Positions 21,601 through 31,008 are shown, counted from the first letter of the stretch. The stretch: DNA of 64,000 bases from JAXMBX01 sp046349635 (GCA_046349635.1 JAXMBX010000004.1:122777-186776); one strand, 5' to 3'. A program made the numbers and translations. The notes: generated by a model not told the origin, from the sequence alone.

Positions 21601-24600
21601 GGTAGAGAATGGCCGACGCGACTCGCTGGTAGAGGTGCATTCCCGCAGGTGAAATCTGCAGATGTCGCAGTTCGACCTGACACTGAGCCCAGGCCATTTC
21701 AAACGTACGCTGGACGGAACGGGAATCGTGATATTGATCGGCCAAATGGATGGCTGCTTCCCGCGTCTCGGCATGAGCGGTCACGAAAGCGACACTCATA
21801 CTTTCGCCCGGCGGTATTTGGAATTGATGCCGCAAGCTGAAGATCGGATCCAGGACCGGACCGGTCGAGCCGGACAGTTTTGCCCCCGGATCGAGCGCAG
21901 CGGGTGAGACCAGTGTGCGGCATCGTCCGATAAATTGTTCACGGTCGGTCTCGAACTGGATCGAGTGATCGGCCACGTGGTTGCCGGCGATCACATGCAC
22001 GGCCCACGCAGGTTGCTGAGTGGTGTCGCGCGGGCGACGACGGGCGAGCAGGGCGCGGTATTCCGGCAAGTATTCAGTCTCAACAAAGAGCTTGCTGAAG
22101 GCGGGATGCGCCAGGTCGGCATTCGCATCCGTCAGGACAATCTCCGCGTAACTCGTGACTTCGACGGTTACGGCACGGCGGCTGTGATTGGTGACCGTGA
22201 CGTGTCGGATTTCAGCATTGTTTTCCGGAGAGACGGCAACTTCCAATAAAGTTTCCAGGTCGCCGTCACGACGACGGAATTCCGCCTTATCGATGGAGTA
22301 CGTGACTTCATATGCGGTTGGAATGGTCTGAGTAGGCTGATAACCGGCGGACCAGATGCCGGGGGCGTCCAGACGGCGAAGGTAAATGTACTGCCCGCAG
22401 TCATCGCGCGTGGGATCGGAAATCCAGCGCGTCATGGCGGTGTTGCCACAACGGCTGTAACCCGAACCGGAGTTCGTCACCATGACGTTGTATTGGCCGT
22501 TGGAGAGGAGATGGGTCCTCGGCCGGGCAGTGGCATACGTGGAAAGACGGCGACTGATCGGGCCGGGAACTTCGGGAAGAACCGGGAGGACGGGGGCTTC
22601 ATCCGCCTGAGGTTGGAATTCAAGTACGGAGACGGGGATCCGCTCCTGCAACAGAACTTCGATGGCGCGGGCCAAAGGTTGTTTCTGGAAGCGATCGTGA
22701 ACCCAGTTATTAAGTAGGCAGTTCGCCAAGGCGGCCAAAGTCATCCCGTGGTGGTGCGCGAGATAATTCTGAACCACGATCCGACGCTCGCCCGCGGGAA
22801 CCCGCTCCGGGGTGTAGTCGATGGCATCGTAATACCCCCAGAGTCCTTCCGCCCCCTCGGAAGTCAGGACACGGAAGTTTTCGAGGGCTGCGACGGGATC
22901 GATCAACGTGGCAAGTCCCGTTGAGTAAGGAGAAATCACAAGGTCATTCGCGAGACCCCGTTTCAGCCCCAGGCCGGGAACCCCGAAAGACTGATAGTGG
23001 TAATCCGAATTTGTCGCGACAGCACCGAAAGCTGATTCAGAAATGCCCCACGGGACTTTGCGTTGACGACCGTACTCGATTTGACGTTTGACTGCGGCAC
23101 GGCAACTCGTTTCCAGGAGCGAACCGGGATAGTCTTTCATGAACAGTGGGGGCATGAGGAACTCAAACATCGTCCCTCCCCAGGAAAGGAGCGATTTTTC
23201 CCCGCAGGTTACGGTGAGAGTTCGCCCCAACTGGAACCAATGGCGATGTTCGACGTCTCCCTTCGCAATAGCCACTAGGCTTGCCAGGCGGGATTCAGAT
23301 GCGAGGAGATCGTAATGGGAACGGTCGAGGCGGGCATCTTCCTTGTTGTACCCCACGGAAAAAAGACGGCGCTGGGGATTATAAACCGTGCGGAAGTCCA
23401 TCTCCATTGCGAGCGACTCGTAGCGGTCACTGAGATAGTCCAGGCGACGTTCAAGATCGTGGGCATTGCCTGCGGCTTTCTGGAGCATTTCCACAAAGCG
23501 GTCCAATTCCGGCGTTGGCGGAATTCGATTCACATGAGACGTCAAAAGCTCCGGAAGCGCGACCAGGCGCTTCAACGTCAATGGCGCTTCCATTTCGGTC
23601 TTGATGGCGGCAAGCAGATCCTCTCCTGTCGAGGTGTTTGTCCGGCCGGTTGCCAGTGGTGCCAGCCACGGGAATAAGTGATCGTAACTCCACTGCAAGC
23701 CCTCTAACTGGGATACCAGCAGGCTCAATACCGTGGAGTAAGCGGTTTCCCGCAGACCGGCATATTTCTGAACGTTCTGGATCTGGCGGGAAAGCGGAGC
23801 CTTGATCGATAGTACCTGTTCGAAGAACTGTGCCCATTCGCTGAGGTCTTTGGGGACCGCGGACGTTGGTCGACGTAGTTGAGCAAGAGACTCCTCCAGT
23901 TCCAGCCATTCGGCGTCGTGTCGGGAGAGCGTATGCCACTTGCGTTTAGAATTCGTTTTCTCGATGACGTTCAGGGTGTCCTGCAAACCGGTAATCAAAC
24001 GGGGAGAGAGCAGGAGTTGCTTTGTAACCTCCTGCACCCCCTGGTGAGCAGTCAGGAGGCAGACTGCCAGATTGCCGCTATCCGCGGTGGAGACATAGCG
24101 CGGATACAGAGGCTTGAGGGTTGTGGTGTCGTACCAGTTGTAGAAATGACCAAAATGTCGATCGAGTTGGTCCAGGGACGCAAGATTCTTCTCCAGTCGC
24201 TCGGTCATTTCTCCCAGGGAAACAAATCCAAAATCATGCGCGGCGAGAGTGGAGATGACATATAAGCCTTCGTTGGTGGGAGAAAGACGATGAGCGATCT
24301 TGTCTCCGGGATATTCCTGATAATTATCCGGAGGCAGCCAGTGATCCTCTTCGCCCACGAACCTTTCAAAAAATGCCCACGTCTTGCGGGCGATCATGCG
24401 CAGCTCAGCCCGGTCGGATTCGCTCAAAGGCGTCAATGTGGAAGGCAGCGTTTTGCTGATCCAGTAGCCGATGAGTGGTGAACACGTCCACGCGAGCAGG
24501 ACGGGCAATGCACCAACCAGAACTCCGGCAGGCAGAAACGCGACCAGGAGCATGGAGAAGGCGGAAACCCAACTCATGTTGATGAAGGAGGCGGAAGGGC

Positions 24601-27361
24601 TGGAACTTAGCCTTCGCTCGGTGGCATCGGCGGATTCCCACTCGAGCAGATGTCTCCGGGAGATGAACAGGCGGTACAAGGTTCGGCCGATGGCGTCAGC
24701 CATCAGGTATGCCTTGTAAGGAATGAATGCCAGACTGAGCCCGCATTGCACGGCGGTGCGTCCCAGGTCGGTCACCGAATCCCCCAGGTAACGGCTCCAG
24801 GTGAGGGGATAAGGTTTATGTCGCAGGGTGGAGAATGTCTGTGCCAGTAAAGGCATTGCAAGGATGAAAAGCGTAATCCCGCTGGCCGTCATGGCAACGC
24901 TCGGGTTCAGCGTCAGCCAGCCTGCGAGGACAAAGAGGAGAAGCGTTGGAAACAACAGGCTGCGGCGGAGATTTTCAAAAATCTTCCAGCGACACATGAG
25001 ACTGAGCGGATTGCTCTTTGGTCCAAGGGCCGAGGGGATACTCGGCATCAGCCAGGGGAGCAATTGCCAATCACCTCGGACCCAGCGGTGCTGGCGACGC
25101 GCATCAGCATCGTAGCGAGTCGGAAAATCGTCGAAGAATTCAACATCAGTGATCAATCCCGCGCGGGCGAAACATCCTTCGATCAGGTCATGGCTCAGGA
25201 TGTGATTCTCAGGAAAGGCGTCATCGACGCAGTTATAAAAGACATCGACGTCATAGATTCCTTTTCCCGTGTAACTCCCTTCCTCAAAGAGGTCCTGGTA
25301 GACGTCGCTGACGGCTGTGGAATACGGGTCCAGGCCCGGGCTGTTGGCGCAGAATCTCGAAAAGATCGATTTTGCCGCGCTGTCGAGACTGACGGTGATC
25401 CGGGGCTGCAGGATTCCATAGCCGTGGATGATGCGTCCTTGTTCTCGATCGAGAATTGCCCGGTTAAGAGGGTGGGCCATCGTGCCGACGAGCCGTTTTG
25501 CGGTTCCCAATGGCAACCGGGTATCCGTGTCGAGAGTAATGACATACTTGACCTTAGGGAGGTGATCGACCAGGTCATCAGCCGTGATATATGTGGTTGG
25601 TGTCTGACTTCGAAGAAGTCGGTTCAGTTCGACGAGCTTTCCCCGTTTACGTTCCCATCCCATCCAGACCCCATCCGCTGCATTCCAGGTGCGTTTTCGA
25701 TGGAGGAGGAAGAATCTCTTGCCGGCATTGCTGGGATAACGGGCGTTTAATTCGTCGATTCCTGCGCGAGCCTGTTGCAGAAGAGCAGCGTCTTCTGGCA
25801 TCTCGGGCTTCGGCGCATCGGCGAAGTCAGTGACCAATGCAAACGCGAGCCCTTCTTCCGGATTGCTGAGATAGTGAATTTCAATGCGCTGCAGAAGTGA
25901 TGCGACCCCACCCCGGCTTGTCAGCATGCTCGGAATCGCGATCAGCGTTTGGTAGTGAGTCGGAATGCGAGTGGTGAACTCAATCTTGGGGAGCGAGGCC
26001 GGGCGCAGCAGGTTGGTCACCAGTATGTTCAGTACCGCCAGAACGACTTCACTTACGGGAATCAGCCCCAGGAGGCTGAGAGCCAGAGTGACGGGGAGCG
26101 ATGCGCCCAAACTGTGGAGCAAGGCTCCCACTCCCCACACACCGATCGCTGTTCCCAACCCGATGCCACCGAGATACAAAGTGGTCGCGGACCCTTTCAC
26201 CATCCGGACAATCCGCCAATGCAGCTTGGGACTGACCTTGAGACGGTGTTCCAGTTGAATGCGACCTGACCCAATCAGGTAAAACCCGACATGCCGCGCA
26301 CGAGGATCCTGGGTCTCGCTCCGCTCTGCTTCCAACGCGAGATCGATGGCCTCCCCTGCGACGATTGTTTCGGGGAGCTTGCCCCGTTTCGCAATTTCCT
26401 CAATCTGATGTCGGTAATGGTCCCGCGTCGCAAAGTCCATATGACTGTAGATGTGCGCAGGATCCTGACGCAATATCGGTTCGACGAGACTCACTCTTTC
26501 AAAGAAGAGAGTCCAGTCGAGGGCGGTCAGCAGCCGCATGCTGGTGATCAGGTTTCCGATGGAAACCTGGTTGGCGGCCAGTCGGTGTTGTTCGCAACGG
26601 ATGCAGTCGTCGATCGCTTGTTGATCATGCCCAAACCAATGAATCAGATCCTGCAGGGTGAAATTGTAGGGCTGATTGTGGGGGTCACGCAGACATTCGA
26701 TGAGTTGCATGATCAGGCTGGGGGAATCCATCAGGTGAGCATGCGAACCGGGATTCGGACGGTTCTGTTCCCACTGGCCGAGAAGTCCTCGAGCTTTTTC
26801 GCGATGCTGCCGAACGGCCAGGACGTGCGAACAGAGACGGCGAAGATTTTCCACCAGGACCAGCCGCAGCATGATCGGAACGGCCCACAATTCCCCTGTG
26901 GTCAATGGGGTGATGCGCTGGTAAGCAGCGACGAAACCACTGATTAATTCTTCGTCCAGGCTGCTGTCCGTGTGGATGATCAGTTCGTGGGCAAGATCGT
27001 AGACGCGAGGAAAACCAGCCCATTGACCGGAAGTGAGCTTGGGAAGTTCCCTGTAATACTGCTGCGGCAGATCTTCATGTATCTCGCGAAGTTGCTCTTC
27101 AATAATGTAATAGTTGTCGAGAATCCATTCGGCATCGGAGGTCAGCGGGTCGCCGTTATGAACTGCCTGGGTGATCGTGCGATAGGTCAGGGATATGTAG
27201 CGGCAATTCTCTTCAAAACGCTCGGCAAAACGGACTTTCCCTTCCGCTCTGTCCGAGACGGAGTGCTTTGAGGCGAGCTCTTCCGCATGTAACCATAAGT
27301 GTTCCGCGCTGAATGGCTCCCCGCGCAGAGGAGGATCGAGATTTGCCAACACCTCAGACAT
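18689..27361 (-). CDS. Cyclic beta-1,2-glucan synthase-like giant enzyme (NdvB/ChvB type)
   Basis: The 2890-residue product has the length and domain order of NdvB/ChvB/Cgs enzymes, which polymerise UDP-glucose, cyclise the glucan and trim it by phosphorolysis. An N-terminal soluble region is followed by a hydrophobic block at about residues 390-460. A glycosyltransferase segment has TLDTDTRLPLG near residue 610 and RRQHRWVRGDWQLLPW. Further membrane segments lie near 800-830, 865 and 935-975. A glucoamylase-like central domain contains SESAFGAVATNSDYHYQ and HHHGMTLAALA. C-terminal GH94 phosphorylase domains have GFRDQLQDVMAL and the catalytic-site motif GGGDWNDGMN near 2570. The ATG at 27361 is preferred because AAAAGGA precedes it; the longer frame to 27493 looks untranslated. 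No transporter such as NdvA is adjacent. The product ring size and linkage are not provable from sequence. Confidence 0.85.
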   Translation of the reverse strand: MSEVLANLDPPLRGEPFSAEHLWLHAEELASKHSVSDRAEGKVRFAERFEENCRYISLTYRTITQAVHNGDPLTSDAEWILDNYYIIEEQLREIHEDLPQQYYRELPKLTSGQWAGFPRVYDLAHELIIHTDSSLDEELISGFVAAYQRITPLTTGELWAVPIMLRLVLVENLRRLCSHVLAVRQHREKARGLLGQWEQNRPNPGSHAHLMDSPSLIMQLIECLRDPHNQPYNFTLQDLIHWFGHDQQAIDDCIRCEQHRLAANQVSIGNLITSMRLLTALDWTLFFERVSLVEPILRQDPAHIYSHMDFATRDHYRHQIEEIAKRGKLPETIVAGEAIDLALEAERSETQDPRARHVGFYLIGSGRIQLEHRLKVSPKLHWRIVRMVKGSATTLYLGGIGLGTAIGVWGVGALLHSLGASLPVTLALSLLGLIPVSEVVLAVLNILVTNLLRPASLPKIEFTTRIPTHYQTLIAIPSMLTSRGGVASLLQRIEIHYLSNPEEGLAFALVTDFADAPKPEMPEDAALLQQARAGIDELNARYPSNAGKRFFLLHRKRTWNAADGVWMGWERKRGKLVELNRLLRSQTPTTYITADDLVDHLPKVKYVITLDTDTRLPLGTAKRLVGTMAHPLNRAILDREQGRIIHGYGILQPRITVSLDSAAKSIFSRFCANSPGLDPYSTAVSDVYQDLFEEGSYTGKGIYDVDVFYNCVDDAFPENHILSHDLIEGCFARAGLITDVEFFDDFPTRYDADARRQHRWVRGDWQLLPWLMPSIPSALGPKSNPLSLMCRWKIFENLRRSLLFPTLLLFVLAGWLTLNPSVAMTASGITLFILAMPLLAQTFSTLRHKPYPLTWSRYLGDSVTDLGRTAVQCGLSLAFIPYKAYLMADAIGRTLYRLFISRRHLLEWESADATERRLSSSPSASFINMSWVSAFSMLLVAFLPAGVLVGALPVLLAWTCSPLIGYWISKTLPSTLTPLSESDRAELRMIARKTWAFFERFVGEEDHWLPPDNYQEYPGDKIAHRLSPTNEGLYVISTLAAHDFGFVSLGEMTERLEKNLASLDQLDRHFGHFYNWYDTTTLKPLYPRYVSTADSGNLAVCLLTAHQGVQEVTKQLLLSPRLITGLQDTLNVIEKTNSKRKWHTLSRHDAEWLELEESLAQLRRPTSAVPKDLSEWAQFFEQVLSIKAPLSRQIQNVQKYAGLRETAYSTVLSLLVSQLEGLQWSYDHLFPWLAPLATGRTNTSTGEDLLAAIKTEMEAPLTLKRLVALPELLTSHVNRIPPTPELDRFVEMLQKAAGNAHDLERRLDYLSDRYESLAMEMDFRTVYNPQRRLFSVGYNKEDARLDRSHYDLLASESRLASLVAIAKGDVEHRHWFQLGRTLTVTCGEKSLLSWGGTMFEFLMPPLFMKDYPGSLLETSCRAAVKRQIEYGRQRKVPWGISESAFGAVATNSDYHYQSFGVPGLGLKRGLANDLVISPYSTGLATLIDPVAALENFRVLTSEGAEGLWGYYDAIDYTPERVPAGERRIVVQNYLAHHHGMTLAALANCLLNNWVHDRFQKQPLARAIEVLLQERIPVSVLEFQPQADEAPVLPVLPEVPGPISRRLSTYATARPRTHLLSNGQYNVMVTNSGSGYSRCGNTAMTRWISDPTRDDCGQYIYLRRLDAPGIWSAGYQPTQTIPTAYEVTYSIDKAEFRRRDGDLETLLEVAVSPENNAEIRHVTVTNHSRRAVTVEVTSYAEIVLTDANADLAHPAFSKLFVETEYLPEYRALLARRRPRDTTQQPAWAVHVIAGNHVADHSIQFETDREQFIGRCRTLVSPAALDPGAKLSGSTGPVLDPIFSLRHQFQIPPGESMSVAFVTAHAETREAAIHLADQYHDSRSVQRTFEMAWAQCQVELRHLQISPAGMHLYQRVASAILYPDPAWRSTAEVLQKNRRSQSALWKYGISGDLPIVLLRVSKPEQRVLLRELLSAHEFWHSHGLKVDLVVLNEYPVEYFDGVHQQLQEIIQGTRIVPNKPGGIFLLKNSFVDEEDRNLLDSIASVVLTGDRGGLLKQVENQPRNVRSIDRLPVHGVKVAPTTSPEENTPARPGNDLTFSNQFGGFSPDGREYIVRLAGKTTTPAPWSNIIANEKFGFLVTESGGGYTWSGNSRENKLTNWCNDPIGDTPGEILYLRDEETGEVWTTTPNPIRDSSEYSVHHGRGYSRFVHKSHDVSQELLLSVAPEDPVKFICLKITNDSSRPRRISATYYLEWILGVNRSQTQMHVWTSWDSDLQILSAYNFYPEDRPKNQIAFLKVLGKASSFTGDRSEFLGRNGTYRNPDALTRVELSTRTGAGIDPCGALQTKLSLAPGETLDVVFLLGTADGEPALKALLEKYSTPQAVHDACQKTRDFWDQTLQAITLKTPDPALDLLVNHWLLYQVLCCRIWGRSAFYQSGGAYGFRDQLQDVMALVYTRPEEARKQILRAASRQFEEGDVQHWWHPPSGRGVRTKFSDDYLWLPFVTCHYVFTTGDQGILEEKISYLRSAVLGEKEEERYEHPQISPVTETLYQHCTRALDHSRRYGEHGIPLMGGGDWNDGMNKVGIEGKGESVWLGWFLITALRHFSTLAERRDDQERVTACQEEADKILQALESEAWDGQWYRRAFFDDGAPLGSAQNDECQIDSIAQSWSVVAGANHERSRLAMEQVYSRLVKLQESLILLFTPPFNHSALNPGYVKGYLPGIRENGGQYTHAALWTVLGATLLKQGTKAVELFDLLNPVLLSTPDHISTYRGEPYVVAADVYGEPPHVGRAGWTWYTGSASWMYRVAVESIAGIQIRGDTLTLIPCIPADWPGFEITLKRGQTSWRILIQNPDRRESGIRQVSLNGQPLTALEIPLTNDGKTHQIEAVM

Positions 27362-27737
27362 CGTTGTCCTTTTCCACAGGTTTCCTGTTGTCGAGCAATG
27401 TGGAAGGTGGGAACGCAAAGGATATGCCGTAAAACAGGCTTGAGAATGGTCTCCACTGAAGTTCGCCCCCATTTTGTTCGAGGAAAGAGGCATTAACGGC
27501 CGACTTGCGGGGAAGTTGGTCCATCCTCACATGGAATGAGGAACTCAATGTCTGGAGGATGTGCGATCAGGCTGGTTGCCTGGCTGTCAAAAAATGCTGC
27601 TGATACGGAAGGTCATTCGCAGTCTCCGAATAAAAGTGGTCGCTTCCGGTGACGGCACGGATCTTGCGAAACGGGGAATCGCTTCAATAAGGAGCCGAGC
27701 AGTAAATAAAAGCACCTCCAAAGTCAGGAACATCTCC
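27362..27737. other. Divergent promoter region between the glucan synthase and the DUF2383-like gene
   Basis: These 376 bases separate two divergently transcribed starts and must hold both promoters. I see the purine-rich ribosome binding site of the minus gene at its left end and AGGA at its right end. No strong palindrome or gene was recognised. Confidence 0.4.
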
Positions 27738-28319
27738 ATGATCGCACACATACACACTCTCCAATCTCACCATGAGCCGCACGATCAGTTGAGTTGGAAC
27801 GACGTCACCACGGTGGAATTGGCCCCGCGACGAGCAGTGCGACGTGCTCGTAATTCGAACGATGAGGCGATTGCGCGAGATCTGTTAAAATTGTGCCTGT
27901 CGAGTCTCGGCGGCTACGAAGAGATTGCCGAGCGGTCGACTTCTGAGGAGGTTCGGGAATTTGCTCAGGTAGTCCTCCGGCAGCGATGGGCGCATGGCCA
28001 CGCCCTCGAAATGCGGTTTCACCCATTTGGTCTCCAGGGCGCCCGCTCGGAGTTTTCCTGTGCCGAAATACGATCTCACTGGTTGCTGGCTTTCAGCAGC
28101 TTGGAAGAGGACGCCGATCTCAGCTACTTGGATCACATCGAGCGGGCGGAATGCGCGCTGGAAGAGGCCTACTTGGCCGCCTCCAAACGCCTCTCTGATC
28201 CTGCTTTCGCCGAGCAACTGCTCGATTTTGCATTAAGCGTCTGCGGGGCGCGGCAAAGATGGGAAGAGATTGGCAGTGTCGCTGGTGATTCTGAGGCATC
28301 ATGGCATGCCTCTCCGTAA
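27738..28319 (+). CDS. Ferritin-like four-helix protein, DUF2383/PA2169-like
   Basis: The 193-residue product contains a helical domain beginning ARDLLKLCLSSLGGYEEIAE and continuing with VREFAQVVLRQRWAHGHALEMR, the spacing typical of the DUF2383 (PA2169) ferritin-like four-helix bundle. The second half has acidic helix pairs (LEEDADLSYLDHIERAECAL). The ATG at 27738 was chosen over 27561 because AGGA lies eight bases upstream and family homology begins after it. Members of this family are small cytoplasmic stress-associated proteins of unknown biochemistry. It is transcribed away from the glucan synthase gene. Assignment to the family is by pattern only. Confidence 0.6.
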   Translation: MIAHIHTLQSHHEPHDQLSWNDVTTVELAPRRAVRRARNSNDEAIARDLLKLCLSSLGGYEEIAERSTSEEVREFAQVVLRQRWAHGHALEMRFHPFGLQGARSEFSCAEIRSHWLLAFSSLEEDADLSYLDHIERAECALEEAYLAASKRLSDPAFAEQLLDFALSVCGARQRWEEIGSVAGDSEASWHASP

Positions 28320-28677
28320 ACTCTTTTCTGATGAGTGTAAGACAAACGCGTTTCCCAAAGTCCGGATTTCGACGAGCGTGACGAATACACCCACTTGGCA
28401 CATTCGCGATACTCACCCGTGAAGGGCCTGAAGGTTTGTCTTGATTTCGTATCGAGAGATCGAGTCAACATTGAAGCGCAGACGATTCGTCCGCAAGGGC
28501 GAATTTGATCTGTTAACCACCCGGTATTGCCGCCCAGAGACTCCGAGACTCTCTCAAACAAAGAGACATTTTTACGTTCAGAATGGGGGATCAAGCTGCC
28601 AGCCAGCACACCTCGCAGCAAACCAGCCGGTGCTCACATCAACGCAAGTTCTTGCCAGAACTGCGGAAAAGACAAAA
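28320..28677. other. Spacer before the tRNA-Asn terminator
   Basis: About 360 bases with short overlapping open frames on both strands, none with a ribosome binding site or family resemblance. I see nothing to annotate. Confidence 0.4.
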
Positions 28678-28714
28678 GGCCGAGAGCGTGAACTCTCGGC
28701 CTTTCTCTGTAAAC
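28678..28714 (-). terminator. Hairpin terminator downstream of tRNA-Asn
   Basis: A perfect 9-bp stem GGCCGAGAG / CTCTCGGCC with a 6-base loop (28678-28701) lies about 50 bases beyond the 3' end of the minus-strand tRNA. On the minus strand it is followed by TTTTGTCTTTT. On the plus strand a shorter TTTCTCT run follows, so it may act in both directions. Confidence 0.7.
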
Positions 28715-28750
28715 CACACGGGAGCGGCATCGCTCCTCCGTTTTCTTCGG

Positions 28751-28823
28751 CTCCCCGACAAGGACTCGAACCTTGAACCTAGCGGTTAACAGCCGCTCGC
28801 TCTACCGATTGAGCTATCGGGGA
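28751..28823 (-). tRNA. tRNA-Asn(GTT)
   Basis: The minus strand gives a 73-base cloverleaf. The acceptor stem pairs TCCCCGA with TCGGGGA and leaves a G discriminator. The D-arm is AGCTCAATCGGTAGAGC, the anticodon arm GCGGCTGTTAACCGC has anticodon GTT, and the T-arm has GGTTCGAGTCC. CCA is not encoded. The GTT anticodon assigns it to asparagine. Confidence 0.95.
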
Positions 28824-28945
28824 AGGTGAGGCAAAATTATAGCAACTTTCCCCTTCAACACAACTCCACTCAACCCGCCTTCCATCGGCCATTTCGCCGC
28901 GAAAACTTCACATTTTTCAAAATTGAGAACGCCCGCACCGCCATC

Positions 28946-29641
28946 TCAGTCAGAGAGGTTCCAGCGGGCGTCTCCCATGTCGATCATCGCCGTTCTCAGC
29001 CGCCCCGAGGACTCCGGCGGACTGTCGGTGAGCGGCACAAACTGGGCAACCGCGGGATCGTAGCTGTAGACGATTCCCGACTCAATTTCATACAGCCACG
29101 CGTGCAGGCTCAGCTTACCCTCCGCCAGCGCCACCGCGACGGCTGGGTGCGTCTGCAGGTTTTCGATCTGGACCAGCACATTTTCCTCCGTGCAGACACC
29201 CAGCAGGTCCTCACCGTGCAGGGTCTTGTACTTGGAGCGGACAATCCGCCGCGTCGCTTCAGAATGCTTGAGCCAGTCCGCGACGCTGGGCATTTCGGTC
29301 AGCGCCTCGGGATGCAGCAGTCCCTTCATCGCCCCACAGTGGGAATGCCCGCAAACCACGATGTCCGAGACCTTCAGCCCCACAACGGCGAACTCGATCG
29401 CCGCAATCTCCGCACCCGAATTCCCCGCATATGCAGGGATGATGTTCCCCGCATTGCGAAGCACGAACAGCGAACCCGGCTTCGCATTCGTCAGCAGGTT
29501 GGGATCGATACGGGAATCGGAGCAGGTAATGAACAGCGTGTCCGGGTTTTGACCATGGGCCAGCTCCTCAAACAACGCCTGGTGCACCCGAAAGGCCTGT
29601 GTCCGGAAGTGATGGATCCCTGCAACCAGTTCTTTGACCAC
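28946..29641 (-). CDS. Beta-class carbonic anhydrase
   Basis: The 231-residue protein interconverts CO2 and bicarbonate in the cytoplasm. The beta-class zinc site is visible: CSDSRID supplies the first Cys and the Asp-Arg dyad, and GHSHCGAMKG supplies the His and second Cys. The segment NAGNIIPAY and the GAEIAAIEFAV helix between them are also typical. The start chosen is GTG at 29641 because AAGGAG lies eight bases before it and homologues begin near VKELVAGIHHFR; the longer open frame to 29728 has no such signal. The gene lies downstream of nikR on the same strand with a gap of about 125 bases. Confidence 0.9.
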   Translation of the reverse strand: MVKELVAGIHHFRTQAFRVHQALFEELAHGQNPDTLFITCSDSRIDPNLLTNAKPGSLFVLRNAGNIIPAYAGNSGAEIAAIEFAVVGLKVSDIVVCGHSHCGAMKGLLHPEALTEMPSVADWLKHSEATRRIVRSKYKTLHGEDLLGVCTEENVLVQIENLQTHPAVAVALAEGKLSLHAWLYEIESGIVYSYDPAVAQFVPLTDSPPESSGRLRTAMIDMGDARWNLSD

Positions 29642-29765
29642 TCTAGCCACTCCTTGCTGATGAACCTTCGCGACCAGTTGACCGCAACGCGTTGCCCGCC
29701 GGTTTTTAACAGCTTGCGAAGTTATCACCGGGTGTCAAGAGAAGCTCCTCGCAACGACGGCACAT

Positions 29766-30220
29766 TCAGCCGTGATCATGGTCGTGCCGGTGAGACGGGT
29801 TCAGTCGCTGCAGCGAGGACTGGGCCGCTGCGAAGGTGATCTCGCCGTGAATGACCCCCTTCGTGGAGATCAGTTCTTCCCCCAGCCGCCGAATTTGTTT
29901 TCCCGGCCCGCGGAGAATCGTCACTTCCAGGCAAGTATGTTCATCCATGTGGACGTGCATGGTGGAGACCGTCAGGTCGTGGTGTTCGTGCTGCTTGTCC
30001 ATCGGAAGCAAATTTCAATTCGCGGCGCGGATAATACACCAGGCTGAGCACTGCCACTTGTTCCCCGCCGGAAGTGGCCAGCTCACGCGCCATCAATCGG
30101 TCCCGGATCAGATCTCAACCGCCTGCTTTCAAATGCATAACCCTTCCCGGCGTTCATCTCGTCGAACTGTTCCAGCAGCGATTCTTCCAATGAAATGCTG
30201 ATACGGGTCAGGTCGGACAT
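29766..30220 (-). pseudogene. nikR: NikR-type nickel-responsive regulator, two frameshifts
   Basis: The ATG at 30220 opens a ribbon-helix-helix DNA-binding segment, SDLTRISISLEESLLEQFDEM. After a shift near 30105-30135 the frame reads DLIRDRLMARELATSGGEQ and VLSLVYYPRREL. After another shift near 30015-30040 it reads KQHEHHDLTVSTMHVHMDEH and TCLEV to the end. The spacing H-x-H-x5-C matches the high-affinity nickel ligands His87, His89 and Cys95 of E. coli NikR. Repaired length is about 151 residues, normal for NikR. As written the gene cannot give a full regulator. No nickel transporter or nickel enzyme gene is adjacent. The C-terminus is His-rich (HRHDHDHG), an unusual extra metal-binding tail. 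Confidence 0.8.
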
Positions 30221-30412
30221 CGCTGGCAATCCCACGCAGGAACGGTCTCCGGCCGACGAACGTGTCGCGCCGTTTAGTAGCCCAGTTTAGCGTCGGCCCG
30301 CTGAAAATGCCCCACTCACGGAATCATCCATCCAGAGGGCAGGGGACCACACCTCGCAACATGCGGTTGGTGACCACATTCAGAGTACTGGGAGAACCAG
30401 TACGGCAAACGC

Positions 30413-31008
30413 CTATTCGTACTTTCCATGAACACCTGCACGCAGTTGCACTGTCTCCCATTCTTCCCGGTGATCTGCAGGAGGTTTCCGCTGACGGTCG
30501 ACCGCCTGTGCGGCTTCCAGCAGCGGCGTCTTTTCTTCCCATACACCAGCAGACGCCAGTCATCCTTGTTCCGCAGCTTGATCGCCAGTTGCGGTGGTGC
30601 ACAGGCATTCCCTTGTCTTTCCCATCGGCACCGCGGTCTCAAGACCGGCAGCCGCGCGGTATCGACCTTCTTGTCGTTGACCATCGGTTGGAACCGCACC
30701 GGGACGAAAATGCACCCCAGGATCGCGCCCTCTTCCGTTTTCACGGCGGGATCAACCGCGTTTTCCTTCAAGGCTTCACGCGGAACCACGATCAGCCGTT
30801 CCGGGCCCTTGGCGCTCAAACCGTCCGCTTCTGCCGACGCCGGCTTCCAGGGCAGCAGAAACAGCTTCGCAGCTTCCGCCTGCTTGATCATCCGGGCAGC
30901 CAGTTGATGCGCTTCCTCACCCTTGATCGGTTCGAATCCTTGGGCGAAGCAACTGATGATCAACAGCACGAACGCAGACAGCAGCAGACAACAACGACGA
31001 ATAGGCAT
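30413..31008 (-). CDS. Hypothetical exported protein, probably frameshifted near the 3' end
   Basis: The product begins MPIRRCCLLLSAFVLLIISC followed by FAQG, a clear signal peptide. The mature part has KGEEAHQLAARMIKQAEAAK, RLIVVPREALKEN and EEGAILGCIFVPVRFQPM, ending in LAIKLRNKDDWRLLVYGKK. Just after GKK, near 30535, the frame as written continues as Arg/Cys/Trp-rich nonsense to 30316. A one-base shift instead gives TPLLEAAQAVDRQRKPP, then DHREEWETVQLRAGVHGKYE, and stops at 30413-30415, which is much more protein-like. A second shift near 30640 is possible. The family is not recognised. Upstream 26 codons to 31083 lack a start signal and were excluded. Confidence 0.55.

Noticed and set aside
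28678..28714. Hairpin near tRNA-Asn considered as an attachment-site remnant
   Set aside because: It has a stem plus T-run on the tRNA strand and fits a terminator; no integrase or duplicated tRNA 3' end was seen.
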